Made by a program: the position numbers and the translations under genes. A stretch of DNA of 56,288 nt from Deltaproteobacteria bacterium (GTDB taxonomy: Bacteria; Myxococcota_A; UBA796; GCA-2862545): the NCBI GenBank assembly GCA_007693595.1, contig REDI01000029.1:1-56288 (forward strand). The letters run 5' to 3'. Below the pieces are notes generated by a model. The model was not told the DNA's origin and did no database searches. It saw nothing but the letters and a program-made list of their open reading frames with translations. Of this stretch, positions 34,389 to 42,845 are shown one piece after another; position 1 is the first letter of the stretch; each line of letters opens with the position of its first letter.

Positions 34389-36715
34389 CGCGCCCCCTCG
34401 GTTCGGTGCTCGTCCTTCTGAGCCTCACAGCCTGTGCCCAGGCGAGGATCGATGACTCTTGTGAGCAGCAGCTCGCCTGTCAGGAGCTCGTCACCGCCAC
34501 CTGCGCTGGCGCTGAGACCCCGGTGAGCCTGCCCGATCCTGGCCGTTGCTTCGGGCAGGATCTCCGCGACGACGCGCCTGCGGCGTTTCCGGTGGGGAAC
34601 ACCCAGGTCACCTTCACCTCCACCTTCGACGGCGACGAAGAGACCTGCTCCACCGTCGTCCGGGTCGTCGATCCGGATCCTCCCGAGATCCTCTGCCCCG
34701 AGGCCGAGGCGCTCGTGGTAGAGCAGGTGGGCCTGACGATCCCTGCCCCCGAGCTCGCCGAGGCCACCGACGCCTGCTCGCCCGAGCCCACGATCACGGT
34801 GTCGCCGAGCGTGTTGACCGAGCCCACGACCGACGTGACCTACACCGCCACCGACGAGGCTGGCAACACCGCGACCTGCGTCACGACCGTGCAGGTGATC
34901 GAACTCCCGCCGGCCTCGGGGCTTCGCATTCTCTCTGCGATCCTGGCCGAGGAGGATCGAACGGAGCTGACCCTCGGGTGGGAGCCCAGCGAGGGCCGCG
35001 ACGTTCAAGGCTACCAGATCGAGCGGGCCGCCGACTCCAGCGGACCGTTTCAGGTCATCGCCACCGTCGGGGCAGATGCGCAGATCGCCACCGAGACTCA
35101 GGTCCCGACCGAGGGGGCTTGGTACCGCGTCACCCCGACCAGCGGCGAGCACACCGGCGCGCCGAGCGCCCCGGTCCGAGCCTACGCCATCGCTGGCGAC
35201 GTGTACCACGAGCAGGGGATCGAGGTCCCCTCCGTGCCCTTCGAGACCGACCTCTACGGCGTCGTGCGCGCCCCCGCTCAGCTCGACGGAGGTCCCTTCC
35301 CCCTGGTGCTGCTCCTGCACGGCAACCACGGCAACTGCCGATTCATCGGCACCACCAACGACACCTGCGTCGAGCTGCAGGGGCACGAGTGCGAGGGCTT
35401 CGAAGGCCTCGAGACGGCCCCGAACGCCGAGGGCATGCTCTATCAAGCCGAGACCCTCGCGGCGCACGGCGTCATCGCCGTCACCTTGTCCGCCAACGCG
35501 CTGAACTGTCGCCAGGTCCCGGACGGCTGGATCGGGCAGCGCTCGGAGTACCTGATCGAGAACCTTCGGCGTTGGAAGTCGTGGCACGACGGTGAAGAGG
35601 GGCCACTGGGCACCACCTTCGCGGGCGCGGTCGACCTCTCGAGGGTGGGGCTCGTGGGACACTCCCGAGGGGGGGATGCGGTGGCCAACGTCTCCTCTCG
35701 ACTCGCGGCCGATCCGATCGAGGGCGTCGAGCTCCGCGCGCTCTTCACGATCGGTCCGACCGACATCCTGGGCGCGAGCCAGATCGAGGCGGATATGGTC
35801 ACGCTCCTGCCCGCGTGCGATGGCGACGTGAGCACCCTCGTCGGGGCCTCGATTCATGACCGCAACCTCGACGACGGCTTCGCGCGGATCCAGTACCTCC
35901 AGGTGGGCGCGAACCACAACTTTTTCAACACCGAGTGGACCGGCAACGACGGCCTCCGGGTCTGCGCTCCGGGGATCATCGCGTCGGCCGAGACCCACAC
36001 CGCCTCCCTCGAGGCCATCCTCGGAAGCTACTTCTCGTCCTCGTTCTCGGGAACCGGGCTCGAGCACTTTTTGCGCGCCGACGCGCCGCCCCCGTCCGCC
36101 ATCGAGGCCTGGGCCGACGCCCCCCTCGACCTGCGCGTGAGCTACACGGCGCCAGAGTTCCTGTTGATCGACCGCTTCGACGCGGAGGACTCGCCCGGTG
36201 TCAACCTGCTGGGCGGAGACAACCACTTCGACGAGTTTACCGTCGCCTTCTCGTGCTTCGGGCGAGGCTCGATCGACCTGGGGCGCTGCGGGCCGGTCTA
36301 CCTGCACCGCGAGAAGCATGGACTGCACATCCGCTGGGACCAGGGTGAGGCCGCGCTGGCCCGTTTCGACCTCCACGAGCTCGACGCCACCGGGCACGGG
36401 GTGCTCAGCTTCCGCGTCGTCTCGCGCTGGAGCACTTGGAACAACGATCGCGTGGACCAGGAGTTCGTGATCCGGGTCCGTGACGCCGCGGGCGAGTCCG
36501 CCTCGCTCTTCGTCTCGGAGGTCCAGCCCATCCCGCACCTCTATCCCACGGGCAACGTGCACGAGGTCCTTCAGTCGGTGCGGATCCCCCTGGCGTCCCT
36601 GATCGAGATCAACGGGGAGCTGGACCTGGAGCGCCTGGCGTCCCTCGAGTTCGACTTCAGCGTGCAGGAGCGTCGAGGATCGGTGATCCTGAGCGACATC
36701 GAGCTGGCAGATTGA
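34385..36715 (+). CDS. multidomain lipoprotein: HYR, FN3 and alpha/beta-hydrolase
   Basis: This 776-residue surface lipoprotein has the lipobox LSLTAC (about Cys18). HYR-like beta domains follow to about residue 175 (VTYTATDEAGNTATC), then one FN3 domain (about 180-275, LTLGWEPSEGRDVQGYQIER). The alpha/beta-hydrolase has an oxyanion-region LVLLLHGNHGN (near residue 310), the nucleophile elbow GLVGHSRGGD (S427) and a likely catalytic His in GANHNF (H511). It resembles PET-hydrolase/chlorophyllase-like enzymes. The last 200 residues form a beta-sandwich that could bind a polymer. The cysteines in the hydrolase part suggest disulfides. Esterase activity is predicted, but the substrate is not. 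Confidence 0.82.
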   Translation: MTRPLGSVLVLLSLTACAQARIDDSCEQQLACQELVTATCAGAETPVSLPDPGRCFGQDLRDDAPAAFPVGNTQVTFTSTFDGDEETCSTVVRVVDPDPPEILCPEAEALVVEQVGLTIPAPELAEATDACSPEPTITVSPSVLTEPTTDVTYTATDEAGNTATCVTTVQVIELPPASGLRILSAILAEEDRTELTLGWEPSEGRDVQGYQIERAADSSGPFQVIATVGADAQIATETQVPTEGAWYRVTPTSGEHTGAPSAPVRAYAIAGDVYHEQGIEVPSVPFETDLYGVVRAPAQLDGGPFPLVLLLHGNHGNCRFIGTTNDTCVELQGHECEGFEGLETAPNAEGMLYQAETLAAHGVIAVTLSANALNCRQVPDGWIGQRSEYLIENLRRWKSWHDGEEGPLGTTFAGAVDLSRVGLVGHSRGGDAVANVSSRLAADPIEGVELRALFTIGPTDILGASQIEADMVTLLPACDGDVSTLVGASIHDRNLDDGFARIQYLQVGANHNFFNTEWTGNDGLRVCAPGIIASAETHTASLEAILGSYFSSSFSGTGLEHFLRADAPPPSAIEAWADAPLDLRVSYTAPEFLLIDRFDAEDSPGVNLLGGDNHFDEFTVAFSCFGRGSIDLGRCGPVYLHREKHGLHIRWDQGEAALARFDLHELDATGHGVLSFRVVSRWSTWNNDRVDQEFVIRVRDAAGESASLFVSEVQPIPHLYPTGNVHEVLQSVRIPLASLIEINGELDLERLASLEFDFSVQERRGSVILSDIELAD

Positions 36716-36738
36716 CCGGCTCGAGCGGCCGGGGGCGC

Positions 36739-38055
36739 TCAGTCGGTGCTGATGGACAAGCCCTGGACCAGGGTCGGCACGAGGCGGTCGTCGGTGGTGC
36801 CATCGCCCAGCGCTCCGTTCTGGTTCAGTCCCCAGCACATCGGACGGCCTTCCAGGGTGAGTCCGCAGGTGCTTGTGCCACCGACCGAGATCTGGGACCA
36901 GCGATGGCCGCCGCTGACCGGCATCGGCAGTCGAGAAGCGGTGAGCTCACCCTGGCCCAGCTCACCGAATCGGCCATAGCCCCAGCACCAGGCCTCGTCG
37001 GCGATCGAGAGCGCGCAGGTGTGGCCGTTCATGCCCGACAGGTCGATCCAGTCTCGCTGCTCTGCGATGAGGGTCGGCTCGCTGGCTCCCGCAAACTCTT
37101 CTTCGCCGGCGATGTACCACGGGCTCCCCCAGCAGTAGATCTCGCCGCCGTCGTCGAGGGCGCAGGAGTGCGCGACGCCCGCCTGGATCTTGACCCAGTC
37201 GTTGCGATCGCCGATGCGGTGGGGCTCCGAGAGGCCCGTCAGGGAGGAGGGGCCGACCTGGTTGTCATCGTTCGTTCCCCAGCAGTAGATCTCGCCGTGA
37301 GTCGTGAGCCCGCAGGTGTGTTCCGCTCCGGTTGAGATCGCTTCCCAGTCGTGGCCCCCCACCACCAGGGTGGGATTCATGTAGGGGCCTGGGATCCCGC
37401 CTCCGCCGGCGCCGCGAGGGTTCTGGCCCCAGCAATACGCGTCGCCGTGCATGGTAATGCCGCAGGAGCGGCCCATGTTCACGTCGACGTGTCGCCAGAC
37501 GAGGTGGCCTGCGATCATGGTAGGCACCAGGTAGTGGTGCTCGCCGAGCACGCCCACGCCGCTGTGAAGGTTCGAGCCCCAGCAGTAGAGCTCGCCGAGA
37601 CCAGCGATGCCACAGCTATGGGTCCAGCCTTGGCTGACCTGCCTCCAGTCGTCGCGGTCGCCGATCCTCACGGGGAGGGTCCGCATGTCGGTGGTGCCGT
37701 CGCCCACCTGCCCCGAGAAGTTCTGGCCCCAGCACCAGAGCTGCCCACTTAAGATCGCGCAGGTGACGGCTCCACCGGCTGAGATCTCGGCCTCGAGGGA
37801 GGGCCACGTCGGCGCCTCAGGGTCGCCGAACGACGCGCTGGGCTCGGTATGGACGCCCGAGTTGGAGTCGTCGAGGGTGCTGGAGGCCGAGTCAGAGTCG
37901 CGCTGGCTGTCGTGGTGAGACCCGGATCCACCATCGCTGGAAGAGACACCGGAGGAGGAGTCCTGATCGGCCGGTGACGTGGGGGGGCCGGGCTCGGGGG
38001 CGTCGGGTCCGCAGGCCCCCAGAGCCAGGATGAGGCATAACGCTCGATATTTCAT
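36739..38055 (-). CDS. RCC1-repeat lipoprotein
   Basis: This 438-residue protein has the lipobox LILALGAC (about Cys15) and an Asp/Ser-rich spacer of about 70 residues. Seven RCC1-type blades follow, each with a C...CWG core, for example CAILSGQLWCWGQNFSGQVG, CGIAGLGELYCWGSNL and CGLTLEGRPMCWGLNQNGA. Seven repeats make a full beta-propeller. The Cys pair in nearly every blade is probably a disulfide, as expected outside the cell. RCC1 propellers of this bacterial type are common in myxobacterial surface proteins and probably bind proteins. The start was chosen at the ATG that gives the signal sequence, not the longer frame. Confidence 0.88.
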   Translation of the reverse strand: MKYRALCLILALGACGPDAPEPGPPTSPADQDSSSGVSSSDGGSGSHHDSQRDSDSASSTLDDSNSGVHTEPSASFGDPEAPTWPSLEAEISAGGAVTCAILSGQLWCWGQNFSGQVGDGTTDMRTLPVRIGDRDDWRQVSQGWTHSCGIAGLGELYCWGSNLHSGVGVLGEHHYLVPTMIAGHLVWRHVDVNMGRSCGITMHGDAYCWGQNPRGAGGGGIPGPYMNPTLVVGGHDWEAISTGAEHTCGLTTHGEIYCWGTNDDNQVGPSSLTGLSEPHRIGDRNDWVKIQAGVAHSCALDDGGEIYCWGSPWYIAGEEEFAGASEPTLIAEQRDWIDLSGMNGHTCALSIADEAWCWGYGRFGELGQGELTASRLPMPVSGGHRWSQISVGGTSTCGLTLEGRPMCWGLNQNGALGDGTTDDRLVPTLVQGLSISTD

Positions 38056-38122
38056 GGTCTTCGCCCTTGATGAGAGGGCGTGGCTACTATGGGGGCTCCC
38101 CCGGTGCTGTCCAGAATAAGGA

Positions 38123-38148
38123 GTGACACTATTCGCGATTTGTGTCAC
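38123..38148. promoter_or_regulatory. 26-bp imperfect palindrome upstream of the RCC1 gene
   Basis: GTGACAC and GTGTCAC arms flank a TCGCGA centre; 22 of 26 positions are self-complementary. It lies 67 bp before the RCC1 gene start and 27 bp after the stop of the TrmN6-like gene, both on the minus strand. It may be an operator for a dimeric regulator. As RNA it could also be a terminator hairpin of the upstream gene, followed by a weakly T-rich run (TCCTTATTCT). Confidence 0.5.
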
Positions 38149-38175
38149 CCTCTGGAGGTCGAGGGGGGACGACGC

Positions 38176-39012
38176 TCACTCGGGAGAGCCTGGCTCCGCT
38201 CGGCCGGTCTCGCGGCGTCGGGCCTGCGCCGCTTCGCCGTCGCCGCTCATGGCGCGGCGAAAGGCGAGCAGCTCGGGGGTCTCGTTCCCTTCGGCGTCGC
38301 GAACGGTCAAGTGGAGGGTCTGCCTGGGGCGGTCGGGATCGATCGCGCTGCGGTGGGCGCAGACCAGCACCGCGACGTGGGGGGGCTTGCCGTGCCGGAA
38401 GGTGACATCGAGCCGCTCGACGACGTGTAGACCGGCTTGGATCGGGGCGTCTTCGGTGCGGGGATCGGCGGCGAGCATGACGAAGGCGAAGCGACCGTCG
38501 GGGGCGAGCCAGCGTGCTGCGGCCTGGCAGTAGTCGTAGACCGAGCCTCGGAGCTCGAAGCGGGCGCCGGCCTTCTGCGGGTGGGCCGGCAGGATGCCGC
38601 CGGTCGGGGGGAGGTAGGGGGGGGAGCCCGTGATCAGCTGAAAGCCCTCCGCAGGGCATAGGGAGGGAGGGACGACCTGAGGATCCCGAAGGTCGCCGCC
38701 GACGATCGTGACCCGATCCTCGAGCTGGTTGTACGCCACCGTCCTTCGAGCGAGGGTCGCGCTGACCTCCTGAGCCTCGACGCCCACCAGGGCTGCTCGA
38801 GGATCGCGGAGCTGCCAGAGCGTCGCCAGCCCGACGCTGCCGATCCCACAGCCGAGATCCAGCGCGTGCCGTGCGAAGGGGCGCGCACACGCCGCCCGCC
38901 AGGCGGTGACCATGTCGTCGATGCTGAAGCGGTGCCCGCGCCGAAGCTGGAAGATCTTCCAGGGGCCGGCCAGGGGATCGAGAGTCTCTTCGGGCGTCGC
39001 GCGGTCGCTCAT
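38176..39012 (-). CDS. tRNA1(Val) (adenine37-N6)-methyltransferase-like (TrmN6/YfiC)
   Basis: This 278-residue protein has the N6-adenine methyltransferase plan of the YfiC family. It starts with the substrate-side GHRFSIDDMV, then motif I ALDLGCGIGSVGLATLW, the acidic loop LVGVEAQEVSATLARR and VTIVGGDLRD. Motif IV reads GSPPYLPP where most members have NPPY or DPPY. YfiC methylates A37 of tRNA1(Val). The Ser in place of Asn/Asp may change activity or substrate, so the family name is safer than the exact function. Confidence 0.8.
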   Translation of the reverse strand: MSDRATPEETLDPLAGPWKIFQLRRGHRFSIDDMVTAWRAACARPFARHALDLGCGIGSVGLATLWQLRDPRAALVGVEAQEVSATLARRTVAYNQLEDRVTIVGGDLRDPQVVPPSLCPAEGFQLITGSPPYLPPTGGILPAHPQKAGARFELRGSVYDYCQAAARWLAPDGRFAFVMLAADPRTEDAPIQAGLHVVERLDVTFRHGKPPHVAVLVCAHRSAIDPDRPRQTLHLTVRDAEGNETPELLAFRRAMSGDGEAAQARRRETGRAEPGSPE

Positions 39013-39080
39013 GGGGGCGACCTACCCGGTCGGCCCCGACCGGGCCGCCCGGTTACGACAGCGCATGTCTTGGAGGCTCC

Positions 39081-40985
39081 GTGCGCCTGTCTCTCCTCTC
39101 GCTGATCTCCCTCGCTGCGTGTGCTCCCGAGGCTCGCGACGCGCTCGACCGTACACCCTACGAAGCCCCGTGCGACGAGACCGATCCGCTCCGCTGCCAC
39201 CTCCCCTGGCCCTCCAACGCCTTCGCCACCGCCGACGCCTCCACCGCCACCGGCCTGCGCCTCCGCGTCGATCCCGACGGGCTCGTCGCGCCCGATCGCC
39301 TGGACTGCCTCAACCTCGCCGATGGCTTCTCGCGGGCGACCGGGGTGGCGGTCGGGCTGCGTGGCCCGCTCGATCTCGAGCAACTCTCCGACGATCCCGC
39401 TCATGCGCTCTCCCCCGATGCCGCCGTTCAGGTCCTCAACATCCAGGCCGACCACCCCGCCTATGGCGAGCGTCAGCCCTACCGCACCGAGGCGCGCTCG
39501 GTCGGCGATCCCGACTCGCAGCAGAGCGTGGTGATCGGTCGGCCTGCCCGGGCCTTGGCGCCGAACGCCGACCACGCCCTCATCGCCCTCGACACCCTCG
39601 GCGAAGACGTCGAGATCCCGCGCGCCGTGCGCGTCGCCTTGGGCCTCCGCGAGCCCTCCTCCCCCCGCGAGCGGGAGCTTCAGGCCAACTTCGTCCCGGT
39701 GGTCGATGCCTTGCTCGATGCCGACGTCGAGCTCGATCGCGTGGCTCGCGTCTCGTGGTTCACCACCCGATCCCGCGACGACACGACCCGGCGCATGCAC
39801 CGAATGATGCAGGTGCTCGACGGGTCGCTCGGCGATCTCGACATCCAGATCGACACCGTCACGCCCCTCGCCGCGCCCGAGGTCGAGCACATCATCCGCG
39901 GTCGCCTCACCGGAGCCCCCGGCTTCCTCGATGAGATGGGGCGCCTCGTCCTCGACGACGATGGGCTCCCCCAGGTCGTTGGCCAAGAAGACATCGAGTT
40001 TCGGCTGACCGTCCCCGCCGGTGACGGCCCGTTCCGGGTCGCGCTCTACGGGCATGGCACGGGGGGGAACGTCAGCGACAACGAGTTCGATCGCGAGCTT
40101 GCAGGCGAGAATATCGCCAAGCTGAACCTTCGGTTCACCGGCTGGACCGGCGATGACTTCGTGCAGACCCTGATCGGCTTCTCGACCTTCATGGAGGGCT
40201 CGGAGCGCTCCACCGCAGGGCTCATGCAGGCTCTCGCGGGCGGCAGCGTCCTGGCCACCTCGCTCGACGGTCTCCTCGGCGACACCATCGCCGCCGATAC
40301 GCTGCTGGGTGAGCCGAACCCCGCCGCCGGTCGTCGCGCGATGACCGAGGACATCGCGTGGCTGGGCGGATCCATGGGGGGCACCATGGGGGCGGTGCTG
40401 GTCGCGGCCGACGAGCGGCTCCGCTTAGCCGTGCTGAACGTGCCCGGGGCGGGGTGGTCGCACATGATCCCCTACAGCCTGCTCTACGACGTCGGCATGT
40501 CCGGCGTCCTCGAGAGCACCTACGGCTCCGATCTCGACGTGCATCACGCCCTCGTCATGGGGCAGGGCTGCTGGGACGACGTCGACGGGGCCGTTTGGGC
40601 CGACGAGGCCCTCGAGACCGGCGGGGCCTTTCTCATGCAGCAGTCCATGGGGGATCCCGTCCTGCCCAACCTCGGCACCGAGCTCCTCGCCGGGTCCCTG
40701 CGCGCGACCCAGCTCGCGCCGGTGCTCTCGCCGCTTCACGGGCTCTCGACGACCGAAGAGGTTGTGAGCGAGGGGGCCGCGATCACGCAGTTCCGGGTCC
40801 CGAACACGGGGCAGTACGCCGTCCATGGCTTCGCCGCCCGCAACACCCCGGCTGGCGCCGCCGCGATAGGCCAGATCACGCGCTTCCTCTCCACGGCCTG
40901 GGCGGGCCACCCCGAGATGGCGCACCCTGAGGGCTGCTCGGTGACCCCCGATGGCTCCTGCGACTTCACCGGCATGTGGGACTGA
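39081..40985 (+). CDS. large lipoprotein with alpha/beta-hydrolase-like core
   Basis: This 634-residue protein has the lipobox ISLAAC (about Cys14) and the CHLPWPSNAF segment common near the start of large myxobacterial lipoproteins. From about residue 315 (RVALYGHGTGGNVSDNEF) it has the look of an alpha/beta-hydrolase, with the elbow WLGGSMGGTMGAVLVAAD. The Ser of GGSMGG would be the nucleophile. An acid or His partner is not certain; QYAVHGFA near the C-terminus is a candidate. The GTG start is preceded by GGAGG at 4 bp. It could be an esterase or a substrate-binding relative without activity. Confidence 0.75.
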   Translation: MRLSLLSLISLAACAPEARDALDRTPYEAPCDETDPLRCHLPWPSNAFATADASTATGLRLRVDPDGLVAPDRLDCLNLADGFSRATGVAVGLRGPLDLEQLSDDPAHALSPDAAVQVLNIQADHPAYGERQPYRTEARSVGDPDSQQSVVIGRPARALAPNADHALIALDTLGEDVEIPRAVRVALGLREPSSPRERELQANFVPVVDALLDADVELDRVARVSWFTTRSRDDTTRRMHRMMQVLDGSLGDLDIQIDTVTPLAAPEVEHIIRGRLTGAPGFLDEMGRLVLDDDGLPQVVGQEDIEFRLTVPAGDGPFRVALYGHGTGGNVSDNEFDRELAGENIAKLNLRFTGWTGDDFVQTLIGFSTFMEGSERSTAGLMQALAGGSVLATSLDGLLGDTIAADTLLGEPNPAAGRRAMTEDIAWLGGSMGGTMGAVLVAADERLRLAVLNVPGAGWSHMIPYSLLYDVGMSGVLESTYGSDLDVHHALVMGQGCWDDVDGAVWADEALETGGAFLMQQSMGDPVLPNLGTELLAGSLRATQLAPVLSPLHGLSTTEEVVSEGAAITQFRVPNTGQYAVHGFAARNTPAGAAAIGQITRFLSTAWAGHPEMAHPEGCSVTPDGSCDFTGMWD

Positions 40986-40996
40986 GGCCTCCGCGC

Positions 40997-41986
40997 TCAG
41001 TCCTTGCTCAAGATCCCTTTGGGGAACCGCTCGCTCAGCTTCTGAAGCCGCTCCTCGTCGCTCAGCCCCCGCTCCTTGAGGTCGAGCGAGATCCCTACCG
41101 CCTCGAACCACGTGGACTGCCGCGCGGGGTTGCACGCCGAGACGGATCGATAGACCCCGTCTTTTCGTCGCCCTTCGCCGCAGAGAAGCAGCTCGGAGCT
41201 GCGAGGGGGGTGGACGAGGATCGCGTACGAGACCGTGTTGCGGTTGCGATCCGCCAGGGTGCGGTCGATGAGGGCGTTCAGGGCGTCGGGATCGGTGGAG
41301 GAGGCCCAGCCGAAGGCGCGCCGACGCCCGGACATGGCTGGGATGGCGCCGGGATCCAGACCTGGGGCGGGCTCTTCGGTGCGCGTGGAGCGAGCCGTGG
41401 CCAGGTCGAAGCGATGATCGGGCAGGGCCTCGACGAGCAGGTGTATCGCGTGGCGAAAGTCGGGGAAGGGTAGGTCGAAGCTCTTTCGACCCCGATCGGG
41501 CAAGAGGTCGATCAGGCTCGCGGCGCGGTGGGCGTACAGGGCCTCTTCGTGGCCGATCTGTCGAAACTGGCGGGCTTGTGCCGCAGCGGTGCGCAACCCG
41601 GGCTGGGTGGGGTCGAGCCGGGTCCCGAGCAGGCGCTCCGCCTCGGCGGCGAAGGTGCGAAGGTCTTCGGCGCGGAGGAGAATATTCAGCCAGATGCCGC
41701 GCTCTTCGTCGGACAGGGAGTCGCGGTGGGGCTCGACGAGCGGTCGGGCGAGATCGGGGCGTAGGAGCACGTCGTTGAGGACGGCCGCGAGCTCGAGATC
41801 GGCGGCACGATCCCTATCGGGAGACTCGAGCGCTCGACCCGCGAGGACCGAGATCCGATCGAGGCGGTCGGGCTCGGGCTCGGCACGGTAGCGCTGCACG
41901 AGCGCACGGAGCTCCCCGAGATCGGTGGCGGAGGGATCCGCCGGCGTGCAGCTTAGGAGGAGGGCGAGAATCAGGGTGCGAGTCAT
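40997..41986 (-). CDS. lipoprotein, unknown family
   Basis: This 329-residue protein has the lipobox LALLLSC (Cys13). The mature part is helical and rich in Arg, Glu and Leu, with a run of amphipathic helices to about residue 200 (ELRALVQRYRAEPE, RDRAADLELAAVLND), somewhat like TPR-type repeats. A mixed domain follows with FGWASSTDPDALNALIDR. Two cysteines near the end (LLLCGEG and VSACNPA) may pair. It converges with the previous lipoprotein gene, with 11 bp between stops. Confidence 0.68.
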   Translation of the reverse strand: MTRTLILALLLSCTPADPSATDLGELRALVQRYRAEPEPDRLDRISVLAGRALESPDRDRAADLELAAVLNDVLLRPDLARPLVEPHRDSLSDEERGIWLNILLRAEDLRTFAAEAERLLGTRLDPTQPGLRTAAAQARQFRQIGHEEALYAHRAASLIDLLPDRGRKSFDLPFPDFRHAIHLLVEALPDHRFDLATARSTRTEEPAPGLDPGAIPAMSGRRRAFGWASSTDPDALNALIDRTLADRNRNTVSYAILVHPPRSSELLLCGEGRRKDGVYRSVSACNPARQSTWFEAVGISLDLKERGLSDEERLQKLSERFPKGILSKD

Positions 41987-42057
41987 GGGGCGGGTTTATC
42001 TCACGACGCGGAGCTGCGCATCGAGATACGGCCGTGGGCGTGGCTGTTGGAGGTGAG

Positions 42058-42780
42058 ATGTCCGATGCGTTTCGCGCGGCGTGGGTGCTGCCCGGGAATG
42101 GTGCGGTGGCGCTGACCTGTGAGCACGCCTCGGTCGCGATGCCCGAGCCGTGGGCTTGGCCCCAGGCGGATCGATGGCTGGTGGGCACCCACTGGTCCTT
42201 CGATCTCGGAGCCGAAGACCTGACCCGCGAGCTCGCTGCGTATGCGGGGTGGGGTGCGGTGATGGCAGGGTTTACGCGACTGCTGGTCGATCCGAACCGA
42301 GACCTCGACGCGCGGACCCTCTTCCGCACCCAGGCCGATCGCCGTCCGGTCCACCTCAACGCTGGCTTGTCCGAGGCGGAGCGCGCTCGTCGGATCGAGC
42401 GGCTCTGGCGACCCTACCATCGCGCAGCGTCCGACCTCGTCGGCTCGACCTCCTCCCCGCTGGTGTGTGGCATCCACACCTTCACGCCCGTCTACGAAGG
42501 CAAGCGCCGCGAGGTCGAGGTGGGCGTGCTCTTCAACCGCCAAGAGGCGATGGCACGACAAGTGGCCTCCAAGCTCCTCGAGGGGGGCTACCATGTGCGG
42601 CTGAACGAGCCGTGGTCGGGTCGTGACGAGCTCATGTTTGGTCCAGAGCGGTGTGCCCACGAGCACGATCGCCTCGCCCTCGAGATCGAAGTCCGGCAAG
42701 ATCGGGCCACCGATCCGGAGTGGCGCGAGCGCTTCCTGCCGCGCCTCTGTCAGGCTCTCACGCAGGTCGCGCCGAGCTGA
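42058..42780 (+). CDS. N-formylglutamate amidohydrolase family protein
   Basis: This 240-residue enzyme has the FGase plan. VALTCEHASVAMPEPW carries the first metal-ligand pair region (CEH), and THWSFDLGAEDLTREL, TRLLVDPNRDLDARTLFRTQ and CGIHTFTPVYEGKRREVEVG follow. Members cleave N-formylglutamate in histidine breakdown or other N-acyl amino acids, as zinc hydrolases. No hut genes are near, so the exact substrate is open. The ATG at 42058, right after GGAGGTGAG, was chosen over the longer frame. Confidence 0.85.
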   Translation: MSDAFRAAWVLPGNGAVALTCEHASVAMPEPWAWPQADRWLVGTHWSFDLGAEDLTRELAAYAGWGAVMAGFTRLLVDPNRDLDARTLFRTQADRRPVHLNAGLSEAERARRIERLWRPYHRAASDLVGSTSSPLVCGIHTFTPVYEGKRREVEVGVLFNRQEAMARQVASKLLEGGYHVRLNEPWSGRDELMFGPERCAHEHDRLALEIEVRQDRATDPEWRERFLPRLCQALTQVAPS

Positions 42781-42845
42781 GCCACGGCTTAGCAGGCTCT
42801 GAGTCGGAGTGATAGGGTCGAGTGCTACCGCGCCGGGAGGGCAGA

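Noticed and set aside
34349-36838. 829-codon open frame on the minus strand opposite the HYR/hydrolase lipoprotein
   Set aside because: The plus strand has the signal sequence, Cys pattern and catalytic motifs; the minus frame has none.
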